From Nocardioides sp. JS614 (GTDB taxonomy: Bacteria > Actinomycetota > Actinomycetes > Propionibacteriales > Nocardioidaceae), in assembly GCF_000015265.1 (NCBI RefSeq), contig NC_008699.1, forward strand, positions 2,418,001 through 2,482,000: a stretch of DNA of 64,000 nt. The letters run 5' to 3'. Positions 23,485 to 31,077 of the stretch are shown here, piece after piece (position 1 is the stretch's first letter; the number at the start of each line of letters is the position of its first letter). A program made the translations under genes and the position numbers. The notes beneath the pieces are model-generated. The model did no database searches. It worked only from the letters and a program-made list of their open reading frames with translations, and was not told the origin of the DNA.

Positions 23485-24825
23485 TCAGGAACGCGGCCGC
23501 CCAGATCCGCCGCTGGGCGGTGGCAACTGGCGGGGTTCGTTCTGCTCGCTCCGGCGAAGCATGTCCCGACCCGCGTGCGTTGCTGAGGGATCCAGCCCGG
23601 CGTTCGCGATCATCTTCTGCAAGCTCAGCAGTTCGGTCGCTGCTTCGGGTCGCGTGCGTTCGTAGTGGCTCAGAACGAAGCGGTTGAAGAGCGGGACCGC
23701 CATCGCCAGCTGGCCGCGCTTGGGTGCGTAGACGTCGCCCTCCTCGATGAGCTCCTCACGGAGCCAGGACAGCTCTTGCTGGGAGCGACCGAGAGTCTTG
23801 GCGATCGCCGCTGTCGAGGCGCGCCCGCCGTGCAGAGCGAGTGCGGCAAGGAACTCCATCTGTCGATCGCTGATTCGGTCCCATCGGGGGCCAAGGGTGC
23901 GGCGCTCGAGCATGTCGGCGACCTGGGGGAGTGCGGCTTCGACGTCGCCGAGGGTGATCTGGTCGGGCCCGGGCGCGGATGTCCAAATGGCGTGGGCGAA
24001 CAGCTGCACGTGGGCCGGGTAGCCGTTGCTCGCCTCGACCACGGCTGCCGCCGCCTCGGGGGTCCACGCGACGCCGGCCCGGCGTGCCGGCTCCACCACG
24101 GCGTAGCGGGCGTCATCGGGTTCGAGAGTGAGGGGGATGGGCTCCAGCACGAAGAGGCGATCTGGGTGGGTCACGCCGGCCTTGCGGAGCGCATCGGGAG
24201 TGAAGGGCAGCCCGGTGCCGGCGAAGAGGACCGGCGAGGAGGGGTGGTCGACGTTGAGTCGGTGCAGTGTCGCCGCGAGCAGGGCGAGGTCAGGACCAGA
24301 GGCGACCTGGAGCTCATCGACGGTGATCAGCAGGCCCCCGCTGTGGGCGTCCTTCCGTACTTCGGTAGCCAGCGTGGCCAGGGCGTCAGCGAGCGTTCCC
24401 GCGTCCAAGCCTGGTGCTGCGGCGTTGGATTGGCGAGTGGAGATCCCGGCACCGATGCCCGCGATGCTGAGGTTGACCCCACCGATCCGCTCGAAGGTTT
24501 TGCGGGCGCGCTGCCACGGGCCGGCCTCCTCGGCCATACGGGTGCGAGCGCGCTGGAGCAGCGCTTCTACCAGACCAGCGTGGCCCGAGACAGCCTGGAG
24601 GTTGACCACCTCGAAGCCTTGCTCCTGAGCGAGGTCCGCGAATGCGCTCACCGTGACGGTCTTCCCCACGCCGCGCGGGCCGGCAAGGATCATGTCCTGG
24701 GCGCGGACGCGGCCGCCAGAGACAATGTCGTTGAGCACCAAGTGCCAGTCACGGAGAAGGCCGTCGCGTCCTGCCAGGACGGGCGGGTTGTGGCCAGCGC
24801 CGGGCGTGTACGGGCTCTGATCCAC
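23485..24825 (-). CDS. AAA ATPase with C-terminal HTH (ORC/Cdc6-like architecture)
   Basis: The 446-residue protein has PVLAGRDGLLRDWHLVL, Walker A GPRGVGKT, Walker B LLITVDELQ, a sensor-1 region VLFAGTGLPF, a sensor-2-like GYPAHVQLFAHAIW, then a winged-helix domain (RISDRQMEFLAALALHGGRA, STAAIAKTLGRSQQELSWLR). This is the layout of AAA_16/ORC1-Cdc6-type ATPases that bind DNA. The GTG at 24825 was chosen because AGGAAGG lies eight bases upstream; a GTG at 24834 would touch the ribosome site. Four CCTAGA half-sites lie immediately upstream. It may initiate replication of the excised element or act as an autoregulated repressor. Confidence 0.75.
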   Translation of the reverse strand: MDQSPYTPGAGHNPPVLAGRDGLLRDWHLVLNDIVSGGRVRAQDMILAGPRGVGKTVTVSAFADLAQEQGFEVVNLQAVSGHAGLVEALLQRARTRMAEEAGPWQRARKTFERIGGVNLSIAGIGAGISTRQSNAAAPGLDAGTLADALATLATEVRKDAHSGGLLITVDELQVASGPDLALLAATLHRLNVDHPSSPVLFAGTGLPFTPDALRKAGVTHPDRLFVLEPIPLTLEPDDARYAVVEPARRAGVAWTPEAAAAVVEASNGYPAHVQLFAHAIWTSAPGPDQITLGDVEAALPQVADMLERRTLGPRWDRISDRQMEFLAALALHGGRASTAAIAKTLGRSQQELSWLREELIEEGDVYAPKRGQLAMAVPLFNRFVLSHYERTRPEAATELLSLQKMIANAGLDPSATHAGRDMLRRSEQNEPRQLPPPSGGSGRPRS

Positions 24826-24837
24826 CAGCGCCACCTT

Positions 24838-24881
24838 CCTAGACTCACCTAGATTTCGAGGAGTTTCTAGGTCAGTCTAGG
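24838..24881. repeat. Four-fold CCTAGA operator or iteron array
   Basis: Two direct copies of CCTAGA four bases apart (24838-24853) face two direct copies of TCTAGG four bases apart (24866-24881), with twelve bases between. The whole is an inverted repeat of direct repeats. It lies directly upstream of the AAA ATPase start and overlaps its ribosome site, fitting an autoregulatory operator or replication iterons. Confidence 0.65.
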
Positions 24882-24895
24882 TGGCAGTCGGCTCA

Positions 24896-25246
24896 CTAGG
24901 CCGGACGAGCTCTCGCGCATGTGACCGGCGTGTCAAGGGCCGATCCGGGGTGGCGGGGTGGAGCGCCGCCGGCAGTGGACCGGTCGGCGCCGAGGCGTCG
25001 ACGGGCTGCATGCTCGGGACTCTCGGGGGTTGGTCCGGCAGCGCCAGCGACGAGGAACTCGCCGAGCTTGTCGGCAAGCTCGGCGATGTCGGCCGACAGC
25101 ACCTGCTCCAGGATATCGGCGATGCTGGCGGCGGAGCCGTCGCAATGGTCGACCAGGTCGGAGGCGAGGCGATCGAGGGCGCGGTCGCCCTGCTGGGTGA
25201 AAGTGACGATGCCGGAGCCCGGCTTCTCCGCGGGTGAAGTGCTCAT
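24896..25246 (-). CDS. Hypothetical protein, 116 aa, between ATPase and integrase
   Basis: GGAGGA precedes the ATG at 25246. The product has GIVTFTQQGDRALDRLASDL, a helical ADILEQVLSADIAELADKLG and a Pro/Arg-rich tail. The palindrome TCACCTAGGTGA lies 20 bases upstream, sharing its core with the operator array of the next gene. The stop is only 15 bases before that array, so this gene and the ATPase gene may be controlled together. Possible regulator or partner of the ATPase. Confidence 0.55.
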   Translation of the reverse strand: MSTSPAEKPGSGIVTFTQQGDRALDRLASDLVDHCDGSAASIADILEQVLSADIAELADKLGEFLVAGAAGPTPESPEHAARRRLGADRSTAGGAPPRHPGSALDTPVTCARARPA

Positions 25247-25265
25247 TGGGTCCTCCTCTGCTTGG

Positions 25266-25277
25266 TCACCTAGGTGA
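25266..25277. promoter_or_regulatory. Palindrome TCACCTAGGTGA
   Basis: A perfect 12-base palindrome 20 bases upstream of the 116-aa gene. Its TCACCTAG half is also present in the array at 24838-24853, so the same regulator could bind both. Confidence 0.5.
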
Positions 25278-25412
25278 TCCCGGACCTTGCGAGCGATCAG
25301 CGAGCGCTTCGTCAGCTCGGCAGCGGGCGGCGGCCGCCAGGTTCGCCGCCGTCGTGCCGCAAAAAGCGATGAGCGCGCCGGCTGAGGGGCGCGGGCGGTC
25401 TCGGATCCGCGG

Positions 25413-26600
25413 CTAGCCCCGAGAGGGTTGCTCGAGTTCTGTGTCAGCCTCTTTGCCCGCGTGGCGCCCGGCTGCAAAGGCCGCATCCACTGCTGCACGG
25501 GTTCGCTCCGTGCTGCTGGGCATGAGATGGGTGTAGGTGCGCAAGGTGAAGCCGGGGTCGCTGTGGCCGAGGTATTCGGATACGGCGCGAATCGATTCGC
25601 CGGCGTCGAGGAGCACGGAGGCGTACCAGTGGCGTAGGGCGTGCATGCCGTTGTCACGCGCTTGCTCGATGCCCACATGGGCTTGGCCGGGCTTCCAGAG
25701 CCGTGTGTTGAAGTAGTTGCGGTTGAGGGCAGAACGCTCGCGTGTGGTGAGTATGAGCCCTGCGCTCGCCTTCTTGTCCGCTTGGGGCGTTCCCCACGGA
25801 AGCGTGATGCTCCGTCGCGGGTAGGTAGCGAGGTGGTTGCTGAGTTCCGTCGCGACGCTCTCGGGCAAGGGGACGGTTCGGGTCTTGTCGCCCTTCGGCA
25901 GGCCGAAGACCAGGCGGTTGCCTCCGAACACCTTGACTTGCCGCCTGACCTCCACAACTCCGCGGAGGAAGTCGACGTCCTCGACTGCGAGCCCAAATAC
26001 CTCGCCTTGGCGTAGTCCCAGCCCCGATCCCAACGTGACTGCGATCCTGTACTGCGGCGGAAGCGCGTCGTGCATGGAGGAGACCCACTCGGTCGGCCAA
26101 GGCACCACCTTGCGGCGCGACGTTGCGGGTCTTGTCACTGAACTCGCTTTGCACGGATTCTTGGCAATCATGTCGTCGTCGACCGCAGCCGAGAAGATGG
26201 CAGACACGTTAGAGAAGATGACGCGCCGGTAGGTCTCGGCCATCTCCATCGACCGTAGGAGCTTCTGGATGGTCGACGGCTTGATTTGTCGCAGTTCGAG
26301 GTGTCCTAGCGTCGGGAACACATGGAGCCTGAGTCGCAACTCGGTCGCCTCGTAGGTCAGCGGACTGAAGGTCCGACTATCGAGCCACTCCTCGGCATAG
26401 GCGCGAAACGAGATCTTGCCGGCGTCGACATCAAGGTAGGTCCCACGAAGCTTGTCCGCCTCGACCGTGTTGCGGAACGCAACCGCCTCGGCCTTGCGTC
26501 GGAAGGTCTTGCGACGCTGCCGCCCCTCGGGATCTCGGTAGTTGACGACGTAACGAGGGCTGCCGTCGTCGGATGATCGCCCAGAGCTAATGCTTGCCAT
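25413..26600 (-). CDS. int: Tyrosine integrase of the island
   Basis: The 395-residue protein has an AP2-like arm-binding N-terminus (YVVNYRDPEGRQRRKTFRRK), a SAM-like core-binding domain (about 65-165, ISFRAYAEEWLDSRTFSP) and the catalytic domain: GSGLGLRQGEVFGL (first Arg), MHALRHWYASVLLDAG (His-x-x-Arg), YLGHSDPGFTLRTYTHL (third His and nucleophilic Tyr). It performs recombination between attP and attB. It lies next to the excisionase-like gene and near the right island end, as usual for such modules. ATG at 26600. Confidence 0.93.
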   Translation of the reverse strand: MASISSGRSSDDGSPRYVVNYRDPEGRQRRKTFRRKAEAVAFRNTVEADKLRGTYLDVDAGKISFRAYAEEWLDSRTFSPLTYEATELRLRLHVFPTLGHLELRQIKPSTIQKLLRSMEMAETYRRVIFSNVSAIFSAAVDDDMIAKNPCKASSVTRPATSRRKVVPWPTEWVSSMHDALPPQYRIAVTLGSGLGLRQGEVFGLAVEDVDFLRGVVEVRRQVKVFGGNRLVFGLPKGDKTRTVPLPESVATELSNHLATYPRRSITLPWGTPQADKKASAGLILTTRERSALNRNYFNTRLWKPGQAHVGIEQARDNGMHALRHWYASVLLDAGESIRAVSEYLGHSDPGFTLRTYTHLMPSSTERTRAAVDAAFAAGRHAGKEADTELEQPSRG

Positions 26601-26705
26601 GGCAGCCCTCGGCAGCGTCGGACCGGGTGACCAACCATGCTGATGAGCATCTGCTCGCTGGTGGCGATGGAGTCGATTCCGGGCCAGGCTGGTGGCCTGT
26701 CGGGA

Positions 26706-26981
26706 TCACTGATTCTCCTCGAGTCGCACCGTCCAATTGATCACGGTTGCTGCCCGCCAGCGCAGGTGCTTGCCGACACGGAAGCCGGCCGGGCCGTAGC
26801 CCGTCGTCCGCCAGGAGTAGATGGTCTGCTTGGTCACTCCAAGGTAGGAAGCGACATCGTCGATGTCCCACAGCTCTTCGGCGTCGACCAGCCTGGGGGC
26901 ACGGCTTCCGCGGCCTCCGCGACGCTGCGGCCCAAAGATTCCCGGTTCCACAGCCGGCACGTTCGAGTTCGTTGCCATCAT
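26706..26981 (-). CDS. xis: Excisionase-type HTH protein (recombination directionality factor)
   Basis: AGGAGGGG precedes the ATG at 26981, giving 91 residues. The C-terminal part is a MerR/HTH_17 DNA-binding domain: ELWDIDDVASYLGVTKQTIY, SWRTTGYGPAGFRVGKHLRW. Such proteins bend DNA at attachment arms and make the integrase excise rather than insert. It is 105 bases upstream of the integrase gene on the same strand. It may also repress its own operon. Confidence 0.82.
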   Translation of the reverse strand: MMATNSNVPAVEPGIFGPQRRGGRGSRAPRLVDAEELWDIDDVASYLGVTKQTIYSWRTTGYGPAGFRVGKHLRWRAATVINWTVRLEENQ

Positions 26982-27026
26982 CAAGCCCCTCCTTGCGGCG
27001 TTGACGGAGATTCGGTCTACAGGCAC

Positions 27027-27264
27027 CTATGTCTGACGGAGGCGCCGGAGCGATCACGCAGGTGCAAGTGATGTCGCAGCGAGCTGACTCGGGATCGGTG
27101 GGGGGCGCCGAACCGTGCGATGCCACGCTCGTGGCTCGGGCAACGGACCAAGTTCGAGACCGCTGTGGCGACCTTCCCTGACGGAGCCAGGCGAACCGTG
27201 CGCCAAGGGGTGGCGCGTCTGAGATTTGTACCGGATTTGTAACAGACGAGCGGCTACCAACAGA
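27027..27264. other. Probable right end of the island (attachment region)
   Basis: This non-coding stretch between the excisionase gene and the glnA terminator should hold the right attachment site. It has a direct repeat GATTTGTA (27223-27230 and 27234-27241) that could be an arm site. No tRNA or other usual target was found. The exact junction cannot be fixed without the left end. Confidence 0.4.
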
Positions 27265-27304
27265 AAACGCCGCCGAACGACCAAAAGGTCGCTCGGCGGC
27301 GTTT
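27265..27304 (-). terminator. Intrinsic terminator of glnA
   Basis: An 18-bp stem with one mismatch around an AAAA loop. On the minus strand the stem ends in a TTTT tract, the form of a rho-independent terminator. It is 66 bases after the glnA stop and may also end transcripts entering from the island. Confidence 0.85.
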
Positions 27305-27370
27305 GTGCAGGTCAGCGGCTGTTCTTTGCGGTCGTTCGGTGTTGCTGAATGACCGCAGCCGGAGGCCCGG

Positions 27371-28795
27371 TTAGATGTCGTAGTAGAGCTCGAACTCGTG
27401 CGGGTGCGGGCGCTGCTGGACCGGCAGGATCTCGTTCTGGCGCTTGTAGTCGATCCAGGTCTCGATCAGGTCCGAGGTGAAGACGTTGCCGGCGGTGAGG
27501 AACTCGTGGTCGGTCTCGAGGTTGTTCAGCACGGCGTCGAGGGAGGCCGGGACCTGCTCGATGTCGGCCATCTCGTCCGGCGGGAGCTCGTAGATGTCCT
27601 TGTCGATCGGGGCGGCGGGCTCGATCTTGTTCTTGATGCCGTCGAGGCCGGCCAGCAGCAGCGCCGAGAACGCGAGGTAGGGGTTGGCCGAGGGGTCGGG
27701 GCAGCGGAACTCGATCCGCTTGGCCTTCGGGTTCGAGCCGGTGATCGGGATCCGGACGCAGGCGGAGCGGTTGCGCTGGGAGTACACCAGCGAGACCGGG
27801 GCCTCGAAGCCCGGCACCAGCCGGTGGTAGGAGTTGACCGTCGGGTTGGTGAAGGCCAGCAGCGACGGGGCGTGCTTGAGCAGGCCGCCGATGTACCAGC
27901 GGGCGGTGTCGGAGAGGCCGCCGTACCCGGTCTCGTCGTAGAACAGCGGCTCGCCGGCGTTCCAGATCGACTGGTGGCAGTGCATGCCCGAGCCGTTGTC
28001 GCCGAAGATCGGCTTCGGCATGAAGGTCGCGGTCTTGCCGTTGCGCCACGCGACGTTCTTGATGATGTACTTGAACTTCATCACGTCGTCGGCGGCCTTG
28101 AGCAGCTCGTCGAAGCGGTAGTTGATCTCGGCCTGGCCGGCGGTGCCGACCTCGTGGTGGGCGCGCTCGACCTGCAGGCCGGCCCGCTCCAGCTCGATGA
28201 CCATCTCGTCGCGGAGCTCGCCGAAGTGGTCGGTGGGCGCGACCGGGAAGTAGCCGCCCTTGTACTTCACCTTGTAGCCGCGGTTGTCGTTCTCGAACGC
28301 CGCGCCGGTGTTCCAGGCGCCGGCCGAGGAGTCGATCTCGTAGTAGCCCGCGTTGGCCTTGGTCTCGAAGCGCACGTTGTCGAAGACGTAGAACTCGGCC
28401 TCGGGGGCGAAGTACGCCTTGTCGCCGATGCCGGTGGTGCCCAGGTAGGCCATCGCCTTGCGCGCGATGTTGCGCGGGTCGCGGGAGTAGGCCTCGCCGG
28501 TCAGCGGGTCGTGGATGAAGAAGTTGACGACCAGGGTCTTGGCGGTGCGGAACGGGTCGAGGTACGCCGTGGTCGGATCCGGGAACAGCGACATGTCGGA
28601 CTCGTGGATGGCCTGGAAGCCACGGATCGACGAGCCGTCGAAGCCCAGCCCGTCGTCGAAGACCGACTGGTCGAACGAGGACACCGGGACCGTGAAGTGC
28701 TGCATGATGCCGGGCAGGTCGCAGAAGCGGACGTCGATCATCTCAACGCCCTCGTCCTTGACGTACTTGAGCAGCTCGTCGCTGTTCTGGAACAT
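27371..28795 (-). CDS. glnA: Glutamine synthetase, type I
   Basis: It makes glutamine from glutamate, ammonia and ATP and is the main ammonium-assimilating enzyme. The 474-residue product is full length: DGSSIRGFQAIHESDMSLFP in the N-terminal domain, YFAPEAEFYVFD metal ligands, NGSGMHCHQSIW, and NRSACVRIPITGSNPKAKRI. The adenylylation tyrosine lies in DKDIYELPPDEM, so GlnE control is expected. The ATG at 28795 is preceded by AAGGAGGACGA; frame open to 29089 is not used. A perfect GlnR box lies about 125 bases upstream and a terminator follows. The island is inserted beyond that terminator. Confidence 0.97.
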   Translation of the reverse strand: MFQNSDELLKYVKDEGVEMIDVRFCDLPGIMQHFTVPVSSFDQSVFDDGLGFDGSSIRGFQAIHESDMSLFPDPTTAYLDPFRTAKTLVVNFFIHDPLTGEAYSRDPRNIARKAMAYLGTTGIGDKAYFAPEAEFYVFDNVRFETKANAGYYEIDSSAGAWNTGAAFENDNRGYKVKYKGGYFPVAPTDHFGELRDEMVIELERAGLQVERAHHEVGTAGQAEINYRFDELLKAADDVMKFKYIIKNVAWRNGKTATFMPKPIFGDNGSGMHCHQSIWNAGEPLFYDETGYGGLSDTARWYIGGLLKHAPSLLAFTNPTVNSYHRLVPGFEAPVSLVYSQRNRSACVRIPITGSNPKAKRIEFRCPDPSANPYLAFSALLLAGLDGIKNKIEPAAPIDKDIYELPPDEMADIEQVPASLDAVLNNLETDHEFLTAGNVFTSDLIETWIDYKRQNEILPVQQRPHPHEFELYYDI

Positions 28796-28918
28796 TCGTC
28801 CTCCTTGGCTGCCACGCGGGGCGACAACCCGAAATTCGGTGAGCAAGAACCGGGGCGACGCTGCTCCGGGCGGTGGTCGCAACGTACGCACGGCCAGTTT
28901 CTCGACCGTATCCGGTTT

Positions 28919-28934
28919 GTTTCCGGCATGTAAC
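28919..28934 (-). promoter_or_regulatory. GlnR box of glnA
   Basis: The minus strand reads GTTACATGCCGGAAAC, exactly the GTnAC-N6-GaAAC consensus bound by GlnR, the nitrogen regulator of actinobacteria. It lies about 125 bases upstream of glnA. Confidence 0.8.
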
Positions 28935-28982
28935 AGGTGGCCGATGACTGGACCGGCGACCGCCCGCCCTACCCTGGCCGTC

Positions 28983-29396
28983 GTGACCGCACCGCACGAA
29001 GTCCCGTTCGAGACCGCCTCGTGGGGGCGCCGGGTGCTGGCGCTGCTGGTCGACTGGGTGGCCAGCACGTTCGTGGTGGTCCTGTTCATGGGCTGGTCCG
29101 ACTACGCCAGGACAGGCGGCCCCGGCGGTCTCTACGTGCTGTTGGTGTTCGTCGTCGAGTCCGCGCTGCTGACCGCCACGGTCGGCGGCTCGTTCGGCAA
29201 GCTGGCCACGCGGCTGCGGGTGGTCTGCGTCGACGGCGGCGGGCAGGTCGACCCGCTGCGCTCCCTCGGCCGGGCGGTCGCCGTCGCCCTGGTGATCCCG
29301 CCGCTGGTGTTCCGGCCGGACCGTCGCGGCCTGCACGACGTGCTGGCCGGCACCGCCACGGTCACCCTCGGGACGGTCCGTTCTCCACAGGCCTGA
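28983..29396 (+). CDS. RDD-family membrane protein
   Basis: The 137-residue protein has hydrophobic segments LLVDWVASTFVVVLFMG, LYVLLVFVVESALLTATV and AVAVALVIPPLVF, with the RDD hallmarks RRVLALLVDWVAS, GKLATRLRVV and DRRGLHDVLAGT. The GTG at 28983 gives a normal N-terminus. RDD proteins are small inner-membrane proteins of mostly unknown function, often found next to glnA in actinobacteria, as here in divergent orientation. Confidence 0.85.
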   Translation: MTAPHEVPFETASWGRRVLALLVDWVASTFVVVLFMGWSDYARTGGPGGLYVLLVFVVESALLTATVGGSFGKLATRLRVVCVDGGGQVDPLRSLGRAVAVALVIPPLVFRPDRRGLHDVLAGTATVTLGTVRSPQA

Positions 29397-29470
29397 CCCG
29401 GCGGGGGGTTTGCCCGTTGGGTGCACCGGGTCATGCTGGAGGCGTCGACCACTCTCGGAAGGGCCCCGTC

Positions 29471-30319
29471 GTGACCAGCCTGAGCTCCGTACGCCGTACC
29501 CTCGCCGCGCTCGCGGCCGTCCCGCTGCTGCTGACCGGGCTGGCCGCCTGCGGCGACGACCCGGGCCCGACTGCCGCGCAGGACCCGGCCGGGACCTCCG
29601 CGCTCGGCGCTCCTGCCGCGGACCTGGCGCCAGGTACGGACGTCGACCCCGCGGACTTCGCCGACCTGCTCGCCGCAGGGGTGGCGCGGATGGACACCGC
29701 CCACCTGACGATGAGGTCCGAGATGGGCTCCGCCGGCGCCATGACGGGGGAGGGCGACGCCGACTACCGCGGTGACCGCCCGGTCGCGCAGCTGACGATC
29801 ACCTCCGACTTCGTCGCCGACGCGATCGAGGCCCGGATCGTCGACGGCGCGCTGTACCTCGACCTCGGCCACCTCAGCCACGACAAGTTCTGGAAGCTCG
29901 ACCTCGACGACCCCGACAGCCCGTTGGGGGCGCTCGGCTCGCAGCTCGACCCGCGCTCGGCGGTCGACATCGTGGCGAAGGGCCTGGAGCGCGTCACCTA
30001 CGTCGGCCCGGACGGCGACCTGGACCACTACCGGGCGAGCGTCGACCCGCAGGCCGTGCTCGACGCCGTCGGCGGCCTGGGCCCGATGGGCACGCAGGCC
30101 GACGGGACCCCGGCCATGCCGAAGACCCTGGACTACGAGCTCTGGCTCGACGACCAGGGCCGGGTGACCCGGCTGACCTCGACCATGGGCGACCTGGGAT
30201 CGGTCGAGATGACGATGTCCGACTTCGGCGCCGACGTGTCCGTCGAGGCGCCGCCGGCCGACCAGGTCACCGACATGCCGTCGATGTTCGACCACCCGGG
30301 GACCGAGCCGCAGGCCTGA
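29471..30319 (+). CDS. LppX/LprAFG-like lipoprotein
   Basis: The GTG at 29471 opens a lipoprotein signal peptide (RRTLAALAAVPLLLTGLAACG) with lipobox LAAC, so Cys 27 should be lipidated. The 282-residue product continues with MDTAHLTMRSEMGSAGAM, ARIVDGALYLDLGHLSHDKF and YELWLDDQGRVTRLTSTMG. This half-barrel pattern is shared by mycobacterial LprG/LppX proteins, which carry lipids across the cell envelope. The match is to fold pattern, not to a named orthologue. Confidence 0.8.
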   Translation: MTSLSSVRRTLAALAAVPLLLTGLAACGDDPGPTAAQDPAGTSALGAPAADLAPGTDVDPADFADLLAAGVARMDTAHLTMRSEMGSAGAMTGEGDADYRGDRPVAQLTITSDFVADAIEARIVDGALYLDLGHLSHDKFWKLDLDDPDSPLGALGSQLDPRSAVDIVAKGLERVTYVGPDGDLDHYRASVDPQAVLDAVGGLGPMGTQADGTPAMPKTLDYELWLDDQGRVTRLTSTMGDLGSVEMTMSDFGADVSVEAPPADQVTDMPSMFDHPGTEPQA

Positions 30320-30324
30320 GAGTC

Positions 30325-31041
30325 CTACCGACCGCGGAGCTGGCCGCGCATGCCCTTCATGCTGGTCGGCACCGGGCCCTTGGGCAGCGGGATGTTGGAC
30401 CGGTTGGCGTCCAACGCCTTGAGCCGGTTGAGGAGGTCGGTCATCTCGGCGGGCTTGACCGTCTTGCCGAGCTTCTGGACATGCTTGACCAGCTTGGGCA
30501 GCGGGACCTGACCCTCGTCGTTGCCGCAGACGACCTCGTGGGTCGGGACCTCCGAGGCGACCCGCTCGTGCTTGCGGCGCTCGGCGGTCATCAGCTGGCG
30601 CAGCCGGTTCGGGTTGCCCTCGCCCACGAGCACGATGCCCGGAGGCCCGACCACCCGGTGCACGACGTCCTGCTGCTTGTTGAACGCGATCACGGGGTCC
30701 GTCCGCCAGCCCCGCTTGAGCATCCGCAGCGCGGCGGCAGCGGCGCCCGGCTGGCCCTCCATCTGGGAGTACGCCGCACGCTGGGCGCGCCGCCCGAAGA
30801 CGATCATCGCCAGCAGGGTGCCGACCAGCAGCGCGCCGACCACCGAGAGGACGACGCCGAGGGCGCCCTCGCCGGGGAGGATCCAGAAGACCACGAAGCC
30901 GATCACACCGCCGACCAGCAGCGAGCCGAGGATCCACAGGCCGAGGCGCGGGTCGGACCGCTTCGCCATCCGGTAGGTCTCGACGAACTGCTTGCGCCGG
31001 CTCATCTTGTCCGGGTCGACGGGCTTGGGGTCCTTCGCCAT
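30325..31041 (-). CDS. DUF4191 membrane protein
   Basis: The 238-residue protein has two hydrophobic segments (LGLWILGSLLVGGVIGFVVF and LGVVLSVVGALLVGTLLAMI) and a C-terminal cytoplasmic domain with VIAFNKQQDVVHRVVGPPGI and VLVGEGNPNRLRQLM. This is DUF4191, which regularly lies next to lipA in actinobacteria. The ATG at 31041 gives the standard MAKDPKP start. It follows lipA on the same strand with a 36-base gap. Function unknown. Confidence 0.88.
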   Translation of the reverse strand: MAKDPKPVDPDKMSRRKQFVETYRMAKRSDPRLGLWILGSLLVGGVIGFVVFWILPGEGALGVVLSVVGALLVGTLLAMIVFGRRAQRAAYSQMEGQPGAAAAALRMLKRGWRTDPVIAFNKQQDVVHRVVGPPGIVLVGEGNPNRLRQLMTAERRKHERVASEVPTHEVVCGNDEGQVPLPKLVKHVQKLGKTVKPAEMTDLLNRLKALDANRSNIPLPKGPVPTSMKGMRGQLRGR

Positions 31042-31077
31042 CTTCTGGTGCTGCCTCACTGAGTCGTTCGGTCGGGA

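Larger units (their letters stand above)
1..27241. mobile_element. Integrated genomic island (right-hand part)
   Basis: The island is inferred from a tyrosine integrase and an excisionase-type protein at its right edge, from a long run of small uncharacterised genes, and from cargo typical of integrative elements (restriction genes, DprA, ligase, nucleases). It stops before the glnA terminator, after which gene content becomes core chromosome. The left end is outside the window. No tRNA gene lies at the right junction, so the attachment site cannot be read directly; the 27,027-27,241 stretch is where it should be. No relaxase, FtsK/TraB-type transfer ATPase or type IV secretion gene is visible, so whether the element transfers by itself cannot be judged here. 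The right boundary is approximate. Confidence 0.75.

Noticed and set aside
1..27241. Self-transmissible conjugative element
   Set aside because: No relaxase, TraB/FtsK-type transfer gene, coupling protein or type IV secretion component was seen in the visible part.
27228..27246. GTTAC-N6-GGTAC on the minus strand, similar to a GlnR box
   Set aside because: The second half does not match GAAAC, and the site is downstream of glnA near the island end rather than at a promoter.
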